DNA of 64,000 bases from G963704535 sp963704535 (GTDB lineage Bacteria; Chloroflexota; Chloroflexia; Chloroflexales; Roseiflexaceae): assembly GCA_963704535.1 (NCBI GenBank), contig OY969916.1, positions 8,556,001-8,620,000 on the forward strand, in the 5' to 3' direction. Under the pieces are notes generated by a model. The model ran no database searches. It was given only the letters and a program-made list of their open reading frames with translations, and was not told the DNA's origin. Positions 8,592-17,045 of this stretch are shown here, one piece after another; the stretch's first letter is position 1; each line of letters starts with the position of its first letter. The translations under genes and the position numbers were made by a program.

Positions 8592-9043
8592 TTATCGTCC
8601 ATCTCCAGGCGCTCGTATGAGACCACCAACTCCTCCATCGCCACATCAGTGCCCTTGGCGTTAAGCGGGCCGCTGGTATGCTTGATGATGCGCGCCCGCA
8701 GCAGCTTCCAGGTCTGCACCACGGCAGTATGATCTTCGTTCTGCAACTGAATCACCACCGTACGCAGGGCATTCTGGTCACCATTGCGGATCTGGTTGAG
8801 CCAGTTGTAGAGCGAGAGCGAGCCAATCACCCCGCGCTTCATGGTCACGTCGGTCGCCTTGTTCAGGCCGGTGATTTTGCGGACACTGTTCTCCTTATCG
8901 TTGCCGTTGCGGTACTCGGCCACGGTCACTTCCATGCCGATGCCGCTGACCTCCTGGAAGCCGGCGTCCGCGCCCTCGGTGACGTTGTTACCCAGGTCGA
9001 CCAGGAAGTTGAACTGAACATACGGCCGATCACGAATTGCCAT
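8588..9043 (-). CDS. Inner tube protein, gp19-like (Afp1-like major tube)
   Basis: A 151-residue tube protein. Landmarks are YVQFNFLVDLG, GFQEVSGIGMEVTVAEYRNGND, KITGLNKATDVTMKRGVIGSLSLYNWLNQIRNG and AMEELVVSYERLEMDD. The length and motifs fit the main Hcp/gp19-like tube subunit of eCIS (Afp1/Pvc1). It follows the canonical sheath gene by 40 bp, the usual order sheath then tube or the reverse, and its stop overlaps the start of the giant sheath gene. Confidence 0.92.
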   Translation of the reverse strand: MAIRDRPYVQFNFLVDLGNNVTEGADAGFQEVSGIGMEVTVAEYRNGNDKENSVRKITGLNKATDVTMKRGVIGSLSLYNWLNQIRNGDQNALRTVVIQLQNEDHTAVVQTWKLLRARIIKHTSGPLNAKGTDVAMEELVVSYERLEMDDK

Positions 9044-9083
9044 ATACCTCTCCTTGATCGTGTAGCGCGTGTCGCGTCACGTG

Positions 9084-11117
9084 TCACCCTCGCCGCATCG
9101 CGTCTGCGGTCGTCTGGCCGATCCGGAAGATCACGAATTCGGCCGGTCGCAGCGGCACCACCCCGATCAGGCAGACCAGCCGGCCATTGTCGAGATCGTT
9201 CTGGGTCATGGTTGAGCGGTCGCAGCGCACGAAGAACGCCTTCTCCGGCTTGTCGCCCAGCAGCGCGCCCGACTGCCACTCGTTCAGCAGAAAGTCCTCG
9301 ATCGTGCGGCGAACGCTGGCCCATAACGCCTCGCCATTTGGCTCGAACACCGCCCACTGAGTGCCCTTGTCGATCGAGTGCTCCAGGTAAGCGAAGTAGC
9401 GCCGCAGATTGACGTATTTCCACTCAGGGTCGGAGCTGATCGTGCGCGCGCCCCACAGCCGGAAGCCGCGGCCCTCGAAGAAGCGGAAGCAGTTGATGCC
9501 CTCCGGGTTGAGTACATCCTGCTGGCTCTTGTTGAGCAGTTGCTCAAACCCCAGCGCCAGGTTGACGACCTCATTGGCGGGCGCCTTGTAGACCGCACGG
9601 GTGATGTCGTTGCGGGCGTATATCCCGGCCACAAACCCGCTCGGCGGCAGGTAGATCTCGCGCCGGGTGATCGGGTCGAGCACGCGCACCCACGGGTAGT
9701 AGAACGCGGCGTACTTCGAGTCGAGCTTCGCGCGCATCGTCCGGACCTGGGCGATCGACTGATCATTGCCGGCGTCGAGCACTGCGATGCGGTAGCGCAT
9801 ACGCGTGGCATGCGAGATCAGCAGGTTGACGATCGTGTTCGCGTCGGCGCCGTAGCCGTTCTCGAAGCCGAATGTCGCGCCGGGCGCGGCGACAATCGAG
9901 ATGTCATCGATATCCTCGAACGACTTTAGCCCAGTCTTGTAGCTCGTGTTTGGGTCGTCGGTACCCTCGTACTCGGCGGCGCCCGGGCGGTCGCCGTCAT
10001 TGCCGCCGTCGAGTGCAAACTCAAACGAGCGATCGGGGGGCAGCGAGTCGAGTTGCTGCAACCGCGACAGCAGCGTCTGCGGGTCGGGCGCCCCCGCGAT
10101 CAGCGCCTCCAGCACCTGCACGCCGTTGGTCAGGCCGGTGCCGAGCGTGATCACAATCGGGAGCCGGTACTCCAGGCTGCGGTTGGCCGGGTGCAGCGCA
10201 AACGCGTCGGCGAGCGAGTCCTGCGCGCCGGTGCCGACTTGCCGGTGCCCAGGGTCGAGCGGAATATCGGCCCACACCTGCACCAGGTCGAACGGGTTGG
10301 TCGGTAACACCGTCACGCTGAGTGTTACCACGCGGACCTGGTCGCTCAATCGTGGGTCAAGATGCGGGAACAGCTGGTCCAGACCGAACGCGAGCGTGTC
10401 GGTGGCGTCGTAGAACGACCAGACATCGGACTGGCTCGCCTCGTCGAACTGCTTGCGGGCCTGGTAGAACTGCCCCGCGCTCCCAATCGGGCTGTCCAGC
10501 GCGACGATCGGGCTGCCGCGGTCGCTGACCCAGACGATGTCGTTGTGCCGGAGCGAACCGACGCCGCGGGTGACATTGGCCGGGTCGGAGGCGTCGCCGC
10601 TGAACACGTTCTGGCCCAGGCTCAGCGTCAGGCCGACGCGCATGTTGCCCAACGAGCCGGGGAAGCGCGCCCGGATATGGACCGCGTCGGTCGCTGCGGC
10701 GCTGGCGGGCAGTTGGCGAGACCCGACCCCCATGTCGAAGTAATGGGTCACGCCCGCGCTGTCCTGAGCTTCGCGAACCCCGCCGCGAACCGTGTGGCGA
10801 TCCGCAGCGGCGACCTCGTGTTCGCGGAACACCCGCACGATATACAGCCGCTTGCCCCCCTCCTCGAAGAAGGCCCGCGCCGCGTGCCAGAGGTAGTTAT
10901 CGATCGGCTTGGCCTGATTCTGGAAGTTGAGCTGCTGGCCGTCGCCGTACACTCGCTCGAACTCGCCCAGACTGGTGAGCACATCCGGCTCAAGGTTGAT
11001 CGGGCCGTAGCGCGCCGGACCGATGAAGCCGGTCGTGGTCGTGCTGACGCCCTCGATCGACTTGGAGCGAAACGAGACCTCTTCGATGTACACTCCTGGA
11101 GCTAGATATTCTGGCAT
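9084..11117 (-). CDS. Contractile sheath protein (Afp2/3-like)
   Basis: A 677-residue sheath subunit. The first residues EYLAPGVYIEEVSFRSKSIEGVSTTTTGFIGPARYGP are the classical sheath start (split here by position: residues 3-38), followed by SLGEFERVYG and AARAFFEEGGKRLYIVRVF. The C-terminal core includes SKYAAFYYPWVRVLDP, FVAGIYARNDITRAVYKAPANEVV, INCFRFFEGRGFRLWGART and YLEHSIDKGTQWAVFEPNGEALW, ending with VPLRPAEFVIFRIGQ. This is the contractile motor of the particle and by length the main sheath. It starts 13 bp after the upstream gene. Confidence 0.95.
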   Translation of the reverse strand: MPEYLAPGVYIEEVSFRSKSIEGVSTTTTGFIGPARYGPINLEPDVLTSLGEFERVYGDGQQLNFQNQAKPIDNYLWHAARAFFEEGGKRLYIVRVFREHEVAAADRHTVRGGVREAQDSAGVTHYFDMGVGSRQLPASAAATDAVHIRARFPGSLGNMRVGLTLSLGQNVFSGDASDPANVTRGVGSLRHNDIVWVSDRGSPIVALDSPIGSAGQFYQARKQFDEASQSDVWSFYDATDTLAFGLDQLFPHLDPRLSDQVRVVTLSVTVLPTNPFDLVQVWADIPLDPGHRQVGTGAQDSLADAFALHPANRSLEYRLPIVITLGTGLTNGVQVLEALIAGAPDPQTLLSRLQQLDSLPPDRSFEFALDGGNDGDRPGAAEYEGTDDPNTSYKTGLKSFEDIDDISIVAAPGATFGFENGYGADANTIVNLLISHATRMRYRIAVLDAGNDQSIAQVRTMRAKLDSKYAAFYYPWVRVLDPITRREIYLPPSGFVAGIYARNDITRAVYKAPANEVVNLALGFEQLLNKSQQDVLNPEGINCFRFFEGRGFRLWGARTISSDPEWKYVNLRRYFAYLEHSIDKGTQWAVFEPNGEALWASVRRTIEDFLLNEWQSGALLGDKPEKAFFVRCDRSTMTQNDLDNGRLVCLIGVVPLRPAEFVIFRIGQTTADAMRRG

Positions 11118-11130
11118 CCTGTCCTCCGTC

Positions 11131-12039
11131 TTAGAACGGTGAGCCTGCCGCCGTCACCACCAGCACTGCGGGGCGGGTCCGGTCGGTGTCGTCCTTGGAT
11201 CGCACGACCAGCTCCTGGCCGTAATTCAGGGTCTGCTGCGTGAGCGGGTGCTGGCCCAGATCGTCCCATAGATCGGCCGCCGGCTGCGTGAGCGCGTCGC
11301 AGAGATCGGGGATGTCCGGCGGTGGGTCACTCGGCTGGTAGGCGGCCTGCAACTCGACCTCCCACGCCTGATCGAGCAGCGCCGGGCCGGTTGCCCCGAG
11401 CGGCGATCCGGCGATCGGGCTGAGCGGCGCGCCGGTCGGCTCGGGGTATGGAAAGATCAGCGCGACCCGCCCGCGCGCGTCGGCCAGCCCGCGCACCCGG
11501 AGGGGCGCCGGCCCCGCGACGACCGCCTCAAGCACGGCCCATGCCGCCGGCCCGCCCTTCCCGTCGGCCAGGTTGGGGTCCCACAGGTCGGCCCGTATCA
11601 CCGCCATCCCCGCCGGCGCCTGCCGGCTACCGCTGGAGTACAGCGGCACATGGCCCGGTGTCGCGATCGGCGCTGAGCCCTGCCCGCATGTCCAGGTGAA
11701 CAGGCCCTGCACGGGCAACTGGGCGCGAAACAGAAACGGCTGAAAGCGCCCCGCCTCGTCCACAACCTCGACGACAAACAGCCGCTGTGGAGGAGGGCGC
11801 TGCCAGAACGTCGCGTCGCCAACTCCACTCTCGACCTCGCGCAGGCCGGGCAGGTTCCGCAGCACATACACACTCGACCGCGTGACGAACGCCTGTGTCC
11901 GGCGCGCCGGATTGTCGGGTGGATACGCGGTGACCACCAAGCCATCCCCGATCGCCGTGCCAGACACGCGATCCCAGAAGCGCAGCCCCACCGGGGCCAC
12001 CAGGGTCACACGTTCGATGATGATCGGCGGAACTATCAT
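11131..12039 (-). CDS. eCIS companion protein with regulatory-like beta domain
   Basis: A protein of 302 residues if it starts at ATG 12039 (MIVPPIII). Longer in-frame starts reach 12135 but add a segment that overlaps a palindromic repeat and lacks family character. Residues 1-100 (ERVTLVAPVGLRFWDRVSG, VTAYPPDNPARRTQAFVTRSSVYVLRNLPGLREVE) look like a small prealbumin/carboxypeptidase-regulatory type beta sandwich. Proteins of this kind sit beside the sheath genes in cyanobacterial and chloroflexal eCIS loci. The function is unknown; a decoration or assembly factor of the sheath end is possible. Confidence 0.75.
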   Translation of the reverse strand: MIVPPIIIERVTLVAPVGLRFWDRVSGTAIGDGLVVTAYPPDNPARRTQAFVTRSSVYVLRNLPGLREVESGVGDATFWQRPPPQRLFVVEVVDEAGRFQPFLFRAQLPVQGLFTWTCGQGSAPIATPGHVPLYSSGSRQAPAGMAVIRADLWDPNLADGKGGPAAWAVLEAVVAGPAPLRVRGLADARGRVALIFPYPEPTGAPLSPIAGSPLGATGPALLDQAWEVELQAAYQPSDPPPDIPDLCDALTQPAADLWDDLGQHPLTQQTLNYGQELVVRSKDDTDRTRPAVLVVTAAGSPF

Positions 12040-12111
12040 CGCTCTGTCGCTATCTTCTGATGAGACTCCATGCGCGGGGCGCACACTGATGCATGAAAAT
12101 GTGGGATGGTC

Positions 12112-12158
12112 TATTCTTGAGGGGCGACCCCTCAAACCCCCCCTTTTTCACGTTAGAT
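12112..12158. repeat. GC-rich intergenic palindromic repeat, copy c
   Basis: Perfect 8-bp arms TTGAGGGG and CCCCTCAA with a 3-base loop (12117-12135), then CCCCCCCTTTTT. It lies between the cap gene and the companion gene of the eCIS operon. Confidence 0.7.
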
Positions 12159-12168
12159 CTCTAGACGG

Positions 12169-12747
12169 CTACTGCATCTTGGCGAAATCGAACTCGCGTG
12201 TTTGCACCGGCTCGGCTACGGTCAGCGTGCCCGGCGACTCGATCGCGATCATGCGAGCGACATATGCCACCGAGAGTTGCGCCGGCTTCAGCGCCTCCCA
12301 GACATTGATCATGTCCTGCAACAATATCGGGTCGCACACCAGCTCGACGGTCTCGGTTGTGCCGAAGGTTCCAGCTTCCGGGGGCATGTTCAGCAGCCCG
12401 GAGGGCAAGATCGGCGTATCCTCAAGCACCCGCATGCTCCAGCCGAGCAGTTGCTGCTGCCGCTGCGCGTCGGTGGCCCAGGCTGTGAGTACATAGTGCA
12501 GATCGACCGGCAGCGGCGGGCGAGCCAGCCGCCCGTCAGGCAGGCGGCGGGGTGGCTGATTGCGCCGGTTGGTGTTTACTGCCACGCGGTACAGGAACAG
12601 CGTGACGCACTCACCCTGCGGCTTCTCGAAATTGCTGGCCTGGATCAGCTTGAACGCGGCGCCGTCGAACTCGGAGCCGCCGGCTGCCTCGGACAACAAG
12701 CTGATAATCGCCTGGCTAGTCGCCGCAATCGCGTGGCACGTCGCCAA
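12169..12747 (-). CDS. Cap/terminator protein, Pvc16/DUF4255 family (TTG start)
   Basis: A 192-residue protein of the DUF4255/Pvc16 N-terminal family (Afp16), which terminates the tube and sheath. Landmarks are AIAATSQAIISLLSEA at the N-terminus, GECVTLFLYRVAVNTNRRNQP, PLPVDLHYVLTAWATDAQRQQQLLGWSMRVLED, VELVCDPILLQDMINVWEAL and LSVAYVARMIAIE. The in-frame upstream ATG would add 30 atypical residues. Instead, TTG at 12747 is preceded by a perfect AGGAGG (12756-12761) with an 8-base spacer, so I prefer it. This is the first structural gene of the eCIS operon visible here. Confidence 0.88.
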   Translation of the reverse strand: MATCHAIAATSQAIISLLSEAAGGSEFDGAAFKLIQASNFEKPQGECVTLFLYRVAVNTNRRNQPPRRLPDGRLARPPLPVDLHYVLTAWATDAQRQQQLLGWSMRVLEDTPILPSGLLNMPPEAGTFGTTETVELVCDPILLQDMINVWEALKPAQLSVAYVARMIAIESPGTLTVAEPVQTREFDFAKMQ

Positions 12748-12803
12748 AGCTTCAACCTCCTGGGTCGCACGACAACAGCCGCCCACCCGGTGAATCGTAA
12801 TGA

Positions 12804-12859
12804 GTTGTAAAAGGGGGTGTGGGGGAAGCCCCCACAAAAAAACCTTCCCACTTTACAAC
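12804..12859. repeat. GC-rich palindromic repeat, copy d, nested hairpin upstream of the cap gene
   Basis: Two nested stems: an outer TTGTAAA/TTTACAA pair (12805-12811, 12852-12858) and an inner TGTGGGGG/CCCCCACA pair (12818-12836). It separates the regulator-like gene at 12871 from the eCIS structural genes. It may act as a partial terminator for minus-strand transcription, but it lacks a clean T tail. Confidence 0.65.
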
Positions 12860-12870
12860 CCTGACGTGTG

Positions 12871-13323
12871 CTAGAGTGTCGTATTCAAAGCGTAGGCGTG
12901 GCGAATACCGGACAGCAAGACCGCCGCCGAGAGCGGGCGCAGCTGCTGGCGCCGCAGGCCAAGCCAGTACAATATCGCCGCCTCGCCCATGCTTGCCAGC
13001 ACCAGAATCCGCAAGTCGGGGTACTCGCTCAGCAGGTGACTACAGACCCCCGGCATGGGATAGGCTTGGGGCGCGCCGAGGATCAGTACATCGACACCGC
13101 TTCCTACTGCCATCAGCAGGTTGATCGTGCCCTGTACCTGCCCAACCATGAGTATATCGGGCTGCTGTACAGCCAAAAACATCACCCGCTCAAACAGGGA
13201 TGCCGACAAGTTGGCGACCAGCACGCGGATAACAGGTGGCTGTGTTTCGAGATCATGATCTGACACCACAGTTACCTTGTTGTTGCCAATGGATTCAGTG
13301 GACAAAGTAGGGTCGTAGAGCAA
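12871..13323 (-). CDS. Atypical receiver-like protein lacking the phospho-acceptor Asp
   Basis: A 150-residue protein with the outline of a response-regulator receiver domain: VIRVLVANLSASLFERVMFLAVQQPD (strand 1, helix 1), VDVLILGAP (strand 3), DLRILVLASM (strand 4) and LRPLSAAVLLSGIRHA at the end. The position where strand 3 normally ends in the phosphorylated Asp is Gly (LILG), and the acidic pair after strand 1 is absent. No output domain is present. It lies directly upstream of the eCIS genes on the same strand, so a phosphorylation-independent role in their control is a possible reading. Recognition is by pattern only. Confidence 0.6.
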   Translation of the reverse strand: MLYDPTLSTESIGNNKVTVVSDHDLETQPPVIRVLVANLSASLFERVMFLAVQQPDILMVGQVQGTINLLMAVGSGVDVLILGAPQAYPMPGVCSHLLSEYPDLRILVLASMGEAAILYWLGLRRQQLRPLSAAVLLSGIRHAYALNTTL

Positions 13324-13586
13324 CTGGTTGGACTGATGTGGCTACGGTATCATAATCGGTTGGAGAAGATAATCGATCCAGGGGCCATCTTTGTGCCAGC
13401 ACGGGATCGATCTTCGACTGGATCCGGGATCGATCACGAGATCGGCAAAAGCAACCGGGCGGGTTCGGCGTCGAGCCCGCCCGGTTGGTCAAAAAGCGCG
13501 CAGCGACCTGCGTCAGGGTATCACCATGTCACCGTACCAGGGTGCGCTGACACGGTGTCGTGAACACGATCAATTCCGATTGCGAA
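13324..13586. other. Gap between two regulator genes, no gene seen
   Basis: Contains several GATC-rich short repeats around 13370-13445 and the terminator hairpin at 13452-13487. No coding sequence with recognisable character. Confidence 0.5.
13444..13487 (-). terminator. Rho-independent terminator of the LuxR-type regulator
   Basis: A perfect 12-bp stem CAACCGGGCGGG/CCCGCCCGGTTG (13452-13487) followed, on the minus strand, by CTTTTGCC. It lies about 100 bp downstream of the stop of the LuxR-type gene and before the receiver-like gene. Confidence 0.75.
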
Positions 13587-14330
13587 TTACTCTCGCCCAA
13601 GAGCGTTTGCCAGATCTGGCTCAAGCCAGCCATGCGCGGCGGCAAAGCGCGCTGCGTCGCCACGGCTGTGCATATTGAATTTCTCTAGGATGTTGTGGAC
13701 GTGGTGCTTGACCGTACGCACCTCGATCACCAGGGCGTTGGCGATCTCTTGGTTACTGTAGTCTTCAGCGATATAGCGGAGCACCTCCACCTCACGAGGC
13801 GTGAGTTTTGCACCGTCGACCACCATCGTTGGCGTGGCCGAGCGCAGCGCTGCGAGGCGTGCAAACAGCCTGGCGGTCACCTCCGGCGAGCATTGTGCGA
13901 TGCCACAGCGCACCCGGTCGATTGTCTCGACCACGTCGTCGATCGATGCGCCGCGCAGAATATACCCGCTGGCGCCGGCCTCAATGCAGGCCAGAATGAG
14001 GTCAATATCGTTTAGCAGCTCCATTACGACGACGTGTGCAGGCATATCCAAACTCCGCCAATAGAGAGTCCAGGGTATTGCGAGACTGTGCCCCAAGCCA
14101 CCATCGAGGAGCACAACATGCCCGGCTGGATTGGGCAGCCGGATCGCATCTGGAGTGTGCTCGGAGTATTTACCGACGACGCAGAGCTTGCTGTAGGCAG
14201 ACAGCAGCGCCGCTAAGCCATCACGCAGTAGCTTGCTGCTGCTAACAATGCTGATGGTTGTTTGATTGGTTGGTTCGTCGGTCGTCATCTGGGGATGCTG
14301 TGGTGTGATCAAAGGTCGACATCTGCTCAT
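13587..14330 (-). CDS. NarL/LuxR-type DNA-binding response regulator, atypical receiver
   Basis: A 247-residue two-domain regulator. Residues ~20-140 form a receiver domain and the C-terminal ~65 residues a LuxR helix-turn-helix (LTPREVEVLRYIAEDYSNQEIANALVIEVRTVKHHVHNILEKF, residues about 175-220). The Asp at the end of strand 3 is kept (HVVLLDGG), but the acidic pair after strand 1 is replaced by serines (ISIVSSSKLL), which suggests weak or no phosphorylation. The start ATG 14330 is chosen because AGGAGG lies 7 bases upstream; a longer in-frame start reaches 14378. A palindrome 26 bp upstream may be its own operator. It is a candidate regulator of the neighbouring eCIS genes. Confidence 0.9.
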   Translation of the reverse strand: MSRCRPLITPQHPQMTTDEPTNQTTISIVSSSKLLRDGLAALLSAYSKLCVVGKYSEHTPDAIRLPNPAGHVVLLDGGLGHSLAIPWTLYWRSLDMPAHVVVMELLNDIDLILACIEAGASGYILRGASIDDVVETIDRVRCGIAQCSPEVTARLFARLAALRSATPTMVVDGAKLTPREVEVLRYIAEDYSNQEIANALVIEVRTVKHHVHNILEKFNMHSRGDAARFAAAHGWLEPDLANALGRE

Positions 14331-14345
14331 CGGATCGCCTCCTGA

Positions 14346-14376
14346 CACCTGCTTTTGATCTAGATCAGAACAGGTC
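14346..14376. promoter_or_regulatory. Candidate operator of the LuxR-type regulator
   Basis: A perfect 12-bp palindrome TGATCTAGATCA at 14356-14367, flanked by ACCTG on one side and CAGGT on the other (dyad symmetry with a one-base offset). It lies 26 bp upstream of the regulator's start codon, where a LuxR-type dimer could bind. No experimental support. Confidence 0.5.
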
Positions 14377-14471
14377 ATGGGAAGTATTGCCGAATTGCGC
14401 CGGGGAAAGTATGCCTGGGATGAGACACAGACGTTGTTCGGCAGGCTTCCGTTGACCTGTAAATGATTTAA

Positions 14472-15799
14472 CTGTAGTTTTGCAAAGTTGAATCACACGC
14501 GCTCCTGTAGTAGGATAGCCCCATGCAATCCGTGCCAGATGAATCACCACCAGGAGCGGGTATGCCAGCGATTGTTGAGTTCCCAAGCGTCGTGCAAGAC
14601 CTCCTGGTCCAATACGCAGACCTGTTTGCCAACCAGCCCGAGCGCCAGCACTTCGCTGAGTATCTGACCGGCCTGTTCATTGCTGAACGCAAAACCGTCA
14701 GCGGTATCAACCGCGAGTTTGCAGTCACGACCGACCAGTCCTGCCTGAACCGCTGGATCACTGAGGTTGAGTGGGATGAATTGGCGCTCAACCAGCGGCG
14801 CCTCGAGCTGCTGCAACGCGACTCTGCCACCCACTACACCAAGAATGGCGTCATCGCGATTGATAACACCCTCATCGATCACGACGGCAAGCTGATTGAA
14901 GATGTCGGCTGGTTCTGGGATCATGCTGAGAAGCGGCACCTGATTGCCCACGACTACTTGATCGCCAACTACGTCTGCGCTTCCGGCAAGCACTATCCGC
15001 TGGAGTTCCGCCGCTTTCGCAAGAAGGACACCTGTGCCGCCACAGGCAGTCTCTTCAAGAACCACACCGTCCTGTGTCAAGAACTGGTCGATTGGGTCGT
15101 GGAACAGAACATACCGGGCGATTTCACCTTCGATAGTTACTTCACCCATGCCGACATTCTCAACCACATCGACGGTTATGGCCGCAATTACGTCGGTGAT
15201 CTGAAGTTCAATCGTACTATCAACGTCGATGGACGCGACTGGAAAGCCAGTGAATGGGTGAAGGTCCGAACTGGGACCGCTGTGTCGGCGCAAAACGACC
15301 GTCGACGGCAAAGAGCAATGGTACTTCACCAAAAGTATTCGCATTCCGGGCGTCACGCACACGGTGCGGATTGTGGTGCTGTGGAAAGGGCAACGGGATG
15401 CCGAACCACGCAAGATCTTGATTACCAATCGCACCTATTGGGAAGTGCATCGCATCCTCAAGACGTATCGCAAACGCTGGACAGGAACGGAGACCTTCCA
15501 TCGGGACGGGAAGCAGCATCTCGGCATGGGCGATTGTCAGCTCAGGAAGGGCGAGAGCCAGACACGGCATATGTATCTCGTATTCCTGGCGTACAGCGCC
15601 TTGATGACCCAGTTGCGGCACGACCGTGCGCAGGAATGGGCTCAGGCACGCCTAACGACCATCGGCGAGTCCTGTTGCGCCATGTTTCGCGAGACCTTGG
15701 GCAAAACGATCGCCTGGGTGGTTGAGCAGGTTCAGCAAGGGCAGAGTCTGTCCGATATCAAGGCCCATTTGGCCCTACCCTAACTTTGCAAAACTACAG
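14472..15799 (+). mobile_element. Insertion sequence, 1328 bp, 18-bp perfect inverted repeats, 6-bp target duplication
   Basis: The ends are CTGTAGTTTTGCAAAGTT at 14472-14489 and its exact complement at 15782-15799. The element is flanked by ATTTAA on both sides (14466-14471 and 15800-15805), a 6-bp target site duplication, so the insertion is clean and probably recent. It carries one DDE transposase gene with a frameshift. The family looks like the IS4/IS701 superfamily (DDE_5-like), which I cannot settle. It landed about 140 bp upstream of the LuxR-type regulator start and may influence its expression. Confidence 0.92.
14562..15783 (+). pseudogene. DDE transposase, frameshifted near 15260
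   Basis: The first part (to about 15260) reads in one frame and carries FAEYLTGLFIAERKTV, the first catalytic Asp in VIAIDNTLID and the second in FTFDSYFTHADIL. The second part reads in the +1 frame from about 15255 to the stop at 15783 and carries the Y-x2-R...E-x6-K block (YRKRWTGTETFHRDGK) with the catalytic Glu. Joined, they give a complete protein of ~405 residues with all three acidic residues. The start ATG 14562 has AGGAG upstream. The shift is an apparent one-base insertion. It could be a real inactivation, a sequence error or, less likely, programmed frameshifting. Confidence 0.85.
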
Positions 15800-15823
15800 A
15801 TTTAAGTGTGGCCAAAATCTGTG

Positions 15824-15884
15824 GAAGGGAGGGGGTTTGAGGAGGGCGGATCTCCCCAAGCCGCACCCTTTCCCAGAAACTTTG
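15824..15884. repeat. GC-rich intergenic palindromic repeat, copy e
   Basis: A diverged copy (GGGGGTTTGAGGAG, then CTCCCCAAG and CCCTTTCCC). It is the rightmost member of the family in the window. Confidence 0.5.
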
Positions 15885-15977
15885 GTCACACTCAAATGAT
15901 TTCGTGGCCTGAAAGTGAGATCACTGCTGAGTGTAGAGGCAGCAGCGGATAGTGATCGTAATCTAGCAGACAAATAG

Positions 15978-16009
15978 AGAAGGACCCGTCAATACCGACG
16001 AGCCCTTCT
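15978..16009 (+). terminator. Imperfect hairpin, possible terminator
   Basis: The arms AGAAGGACCCGTC and GACGAGCCCTTCT pair at 11 of 13 positions around a 6-base loop. It is followed by GTTGATT, so a T tail is weak. It could be a terminator remnant. Confidence 0.35.
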
Positions 16010-16343
16010 GTTGATTGAGTAGTTGATAAATAGAGGCAGCGTCAGTTGCTCCAACTCCCATCCTCTTAGATGTTAGTTTATACTATATGTCAATAGGTGA
16101 ATGATTAGATGATTAGGCAAGGTTTCAGATGCTGATCTCACGACGAAGCCTCAAACACTCAATACGTCCCTTCGGAGCGCCAAACGAGCTGTGCGGTGAT
16201 AAATTGCAGTAACCCTGAATGCTACTGAAGGCAAACTTTCTAAACCACTATTTAACCATTCCGTTGCAAAGCGGCGTAAGTCTTTTTCATACTGCCATTC
16301 TACCGAACCCTAGCCTGATCACTGTGCAGATTTCTGGGTCCAT

Positions 16344-16360
16344 TATAATAAGGTAGGAAC
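16344..16360 (+). promoter_or_regulatory. -10 box and ribosome site of the GNAT gene
   Basis: A perfect TATAAT at 16344-16349 is followed within a few bases by AAGGTAGGA and the ATG at 16364. No good -35 is seen, so the messenger would have a very short leader and may need an activator. Confidence 0.45.
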
Positions 16361-16363
16361 ATC

Positions 16364-16906
16364 ATGCAAACCTCCCTCGATCAGTTGACCTTTCGCGTTG
16401 TAATACCATCCGAACTCCCACAAATCAAGCTAGAAGTGCAGCAGGCATTTGTTTGGGACACAGAAACTCTTGAAGCTCTCTTTGCTGATCACGATACTGG
16501 TGGTAGCACGACTATCTTGGAATATGAAGCCGGACGATTAGATGGCATCGTGACCATTCGGTGGCAGTCACACTATCCGCCATTTCGTGATCGTGGTATC
16601 CCGCTGATCCAAAACATTGAAATCCGCTATCATGACCGTGGGCGTGGGCTTGGTCATGCACTCTTGGAACGTGCCGAGCAGGAAATTGCGCTGCGCTCAC
16701 CAATCGCAGGGTTGTGTGTCGGGATCTTCGACGAGTATGGTAGAGCGCAACGGTTATATATCAAACGAGGATTTGTCCCAGACGGACGCGGGGTTTGCAA
16801 ACGTCATACCCCGTTACGACAGGGCGAAAACGTTCGGATTGAGCATGACTTGCTGCTGTGGCTCACCAAAGATGTGTCAGACATGGCGCTATCGTCTAGC
16901 GGTTGA
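16364..16906 (+). CDS. GNAT family N-acetyltransferase
   Basis: A 180-residue GNAT-fold protein. The acetyl-CoA binding motif A is visible as RGRGLGHALLERAEQEI (residues ~92-108, consensus R/Q-x-x-G-x-G/A), preceded by the beta strand IQNIEIRYH and followed by motif B (FDEYGRAQRLYIKRGFVPDGRG, residues ~124-145). The substrate is unknown. It stands alone between IS debris and a DoxX fragment, with its own -10 box. Base composition is lower in GC than in the eCIS genes, which fits acquisition. Confidence 0.88.
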   Translation: MQTSLDQLTFRVVIPSELPQIKLEVQQAFVWDTETLEALFADHDTGGSTTILEYEAGRLDGIVTIRWQSHYPPFRDRGIPLIQNIEIRYHDRGRGLGHALLERAEQEIALRSPIAGLCVGIFDEYGRAQRLYIKRGFVPDGRGVCKRHTPLRQGENVRIEHDLLLWLTKDVSDMALSSSG

Positions 16907-17045
16907 GGAAGCGGCGGCGGGGCTTATGATTGTGATGGGCAGCGCCACTGTTCTGCACCTGGTCCGGGGCGAAATGGGGAGCGCGGTCTCGGCGGCTGTG
17001 CTGTTTGTGCTGGTCACGGCTGTTGACGCTTCCCGTATCCCATGA
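16883..17045 (+). pseudogene. C-terminal fragment of a DoxX-like membrane protein
   Basis: In the frame ending at the TGA at 17043 the sequence reads RYRLAVEEAAAGLMIVMGS followed by ATVLHLVRGEMGSAVSAA and a hydrophobic end, which matches the last third of DoxX-family proteins (the H-L-x-R-G-E motif between the last two membrane segments). There is no start or upstream part. It is probably a remnant left by rearrangement. Confidence 0.5.

Larger units (their letters stand above)
15800..16363. other. Non-coding stretch after the IS, mostly without recognisable content
   Basis: 564 bases with lower GC than the surroundings. It holds the right target duplication of the IS, one palindromic repeat, an imperfect hairpin at 15978-16009, an A/T-rich part near 16075-16125 and the GNAT promoter region at the end. 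I see no gene. Confidence 0.5.

Noticed and set aside
1..14330. An eCIS toxin effector gene
   Set aside because: No protein with a toxin domain was found among the visible eCIS genes; effectors may lie beyond the left edge.
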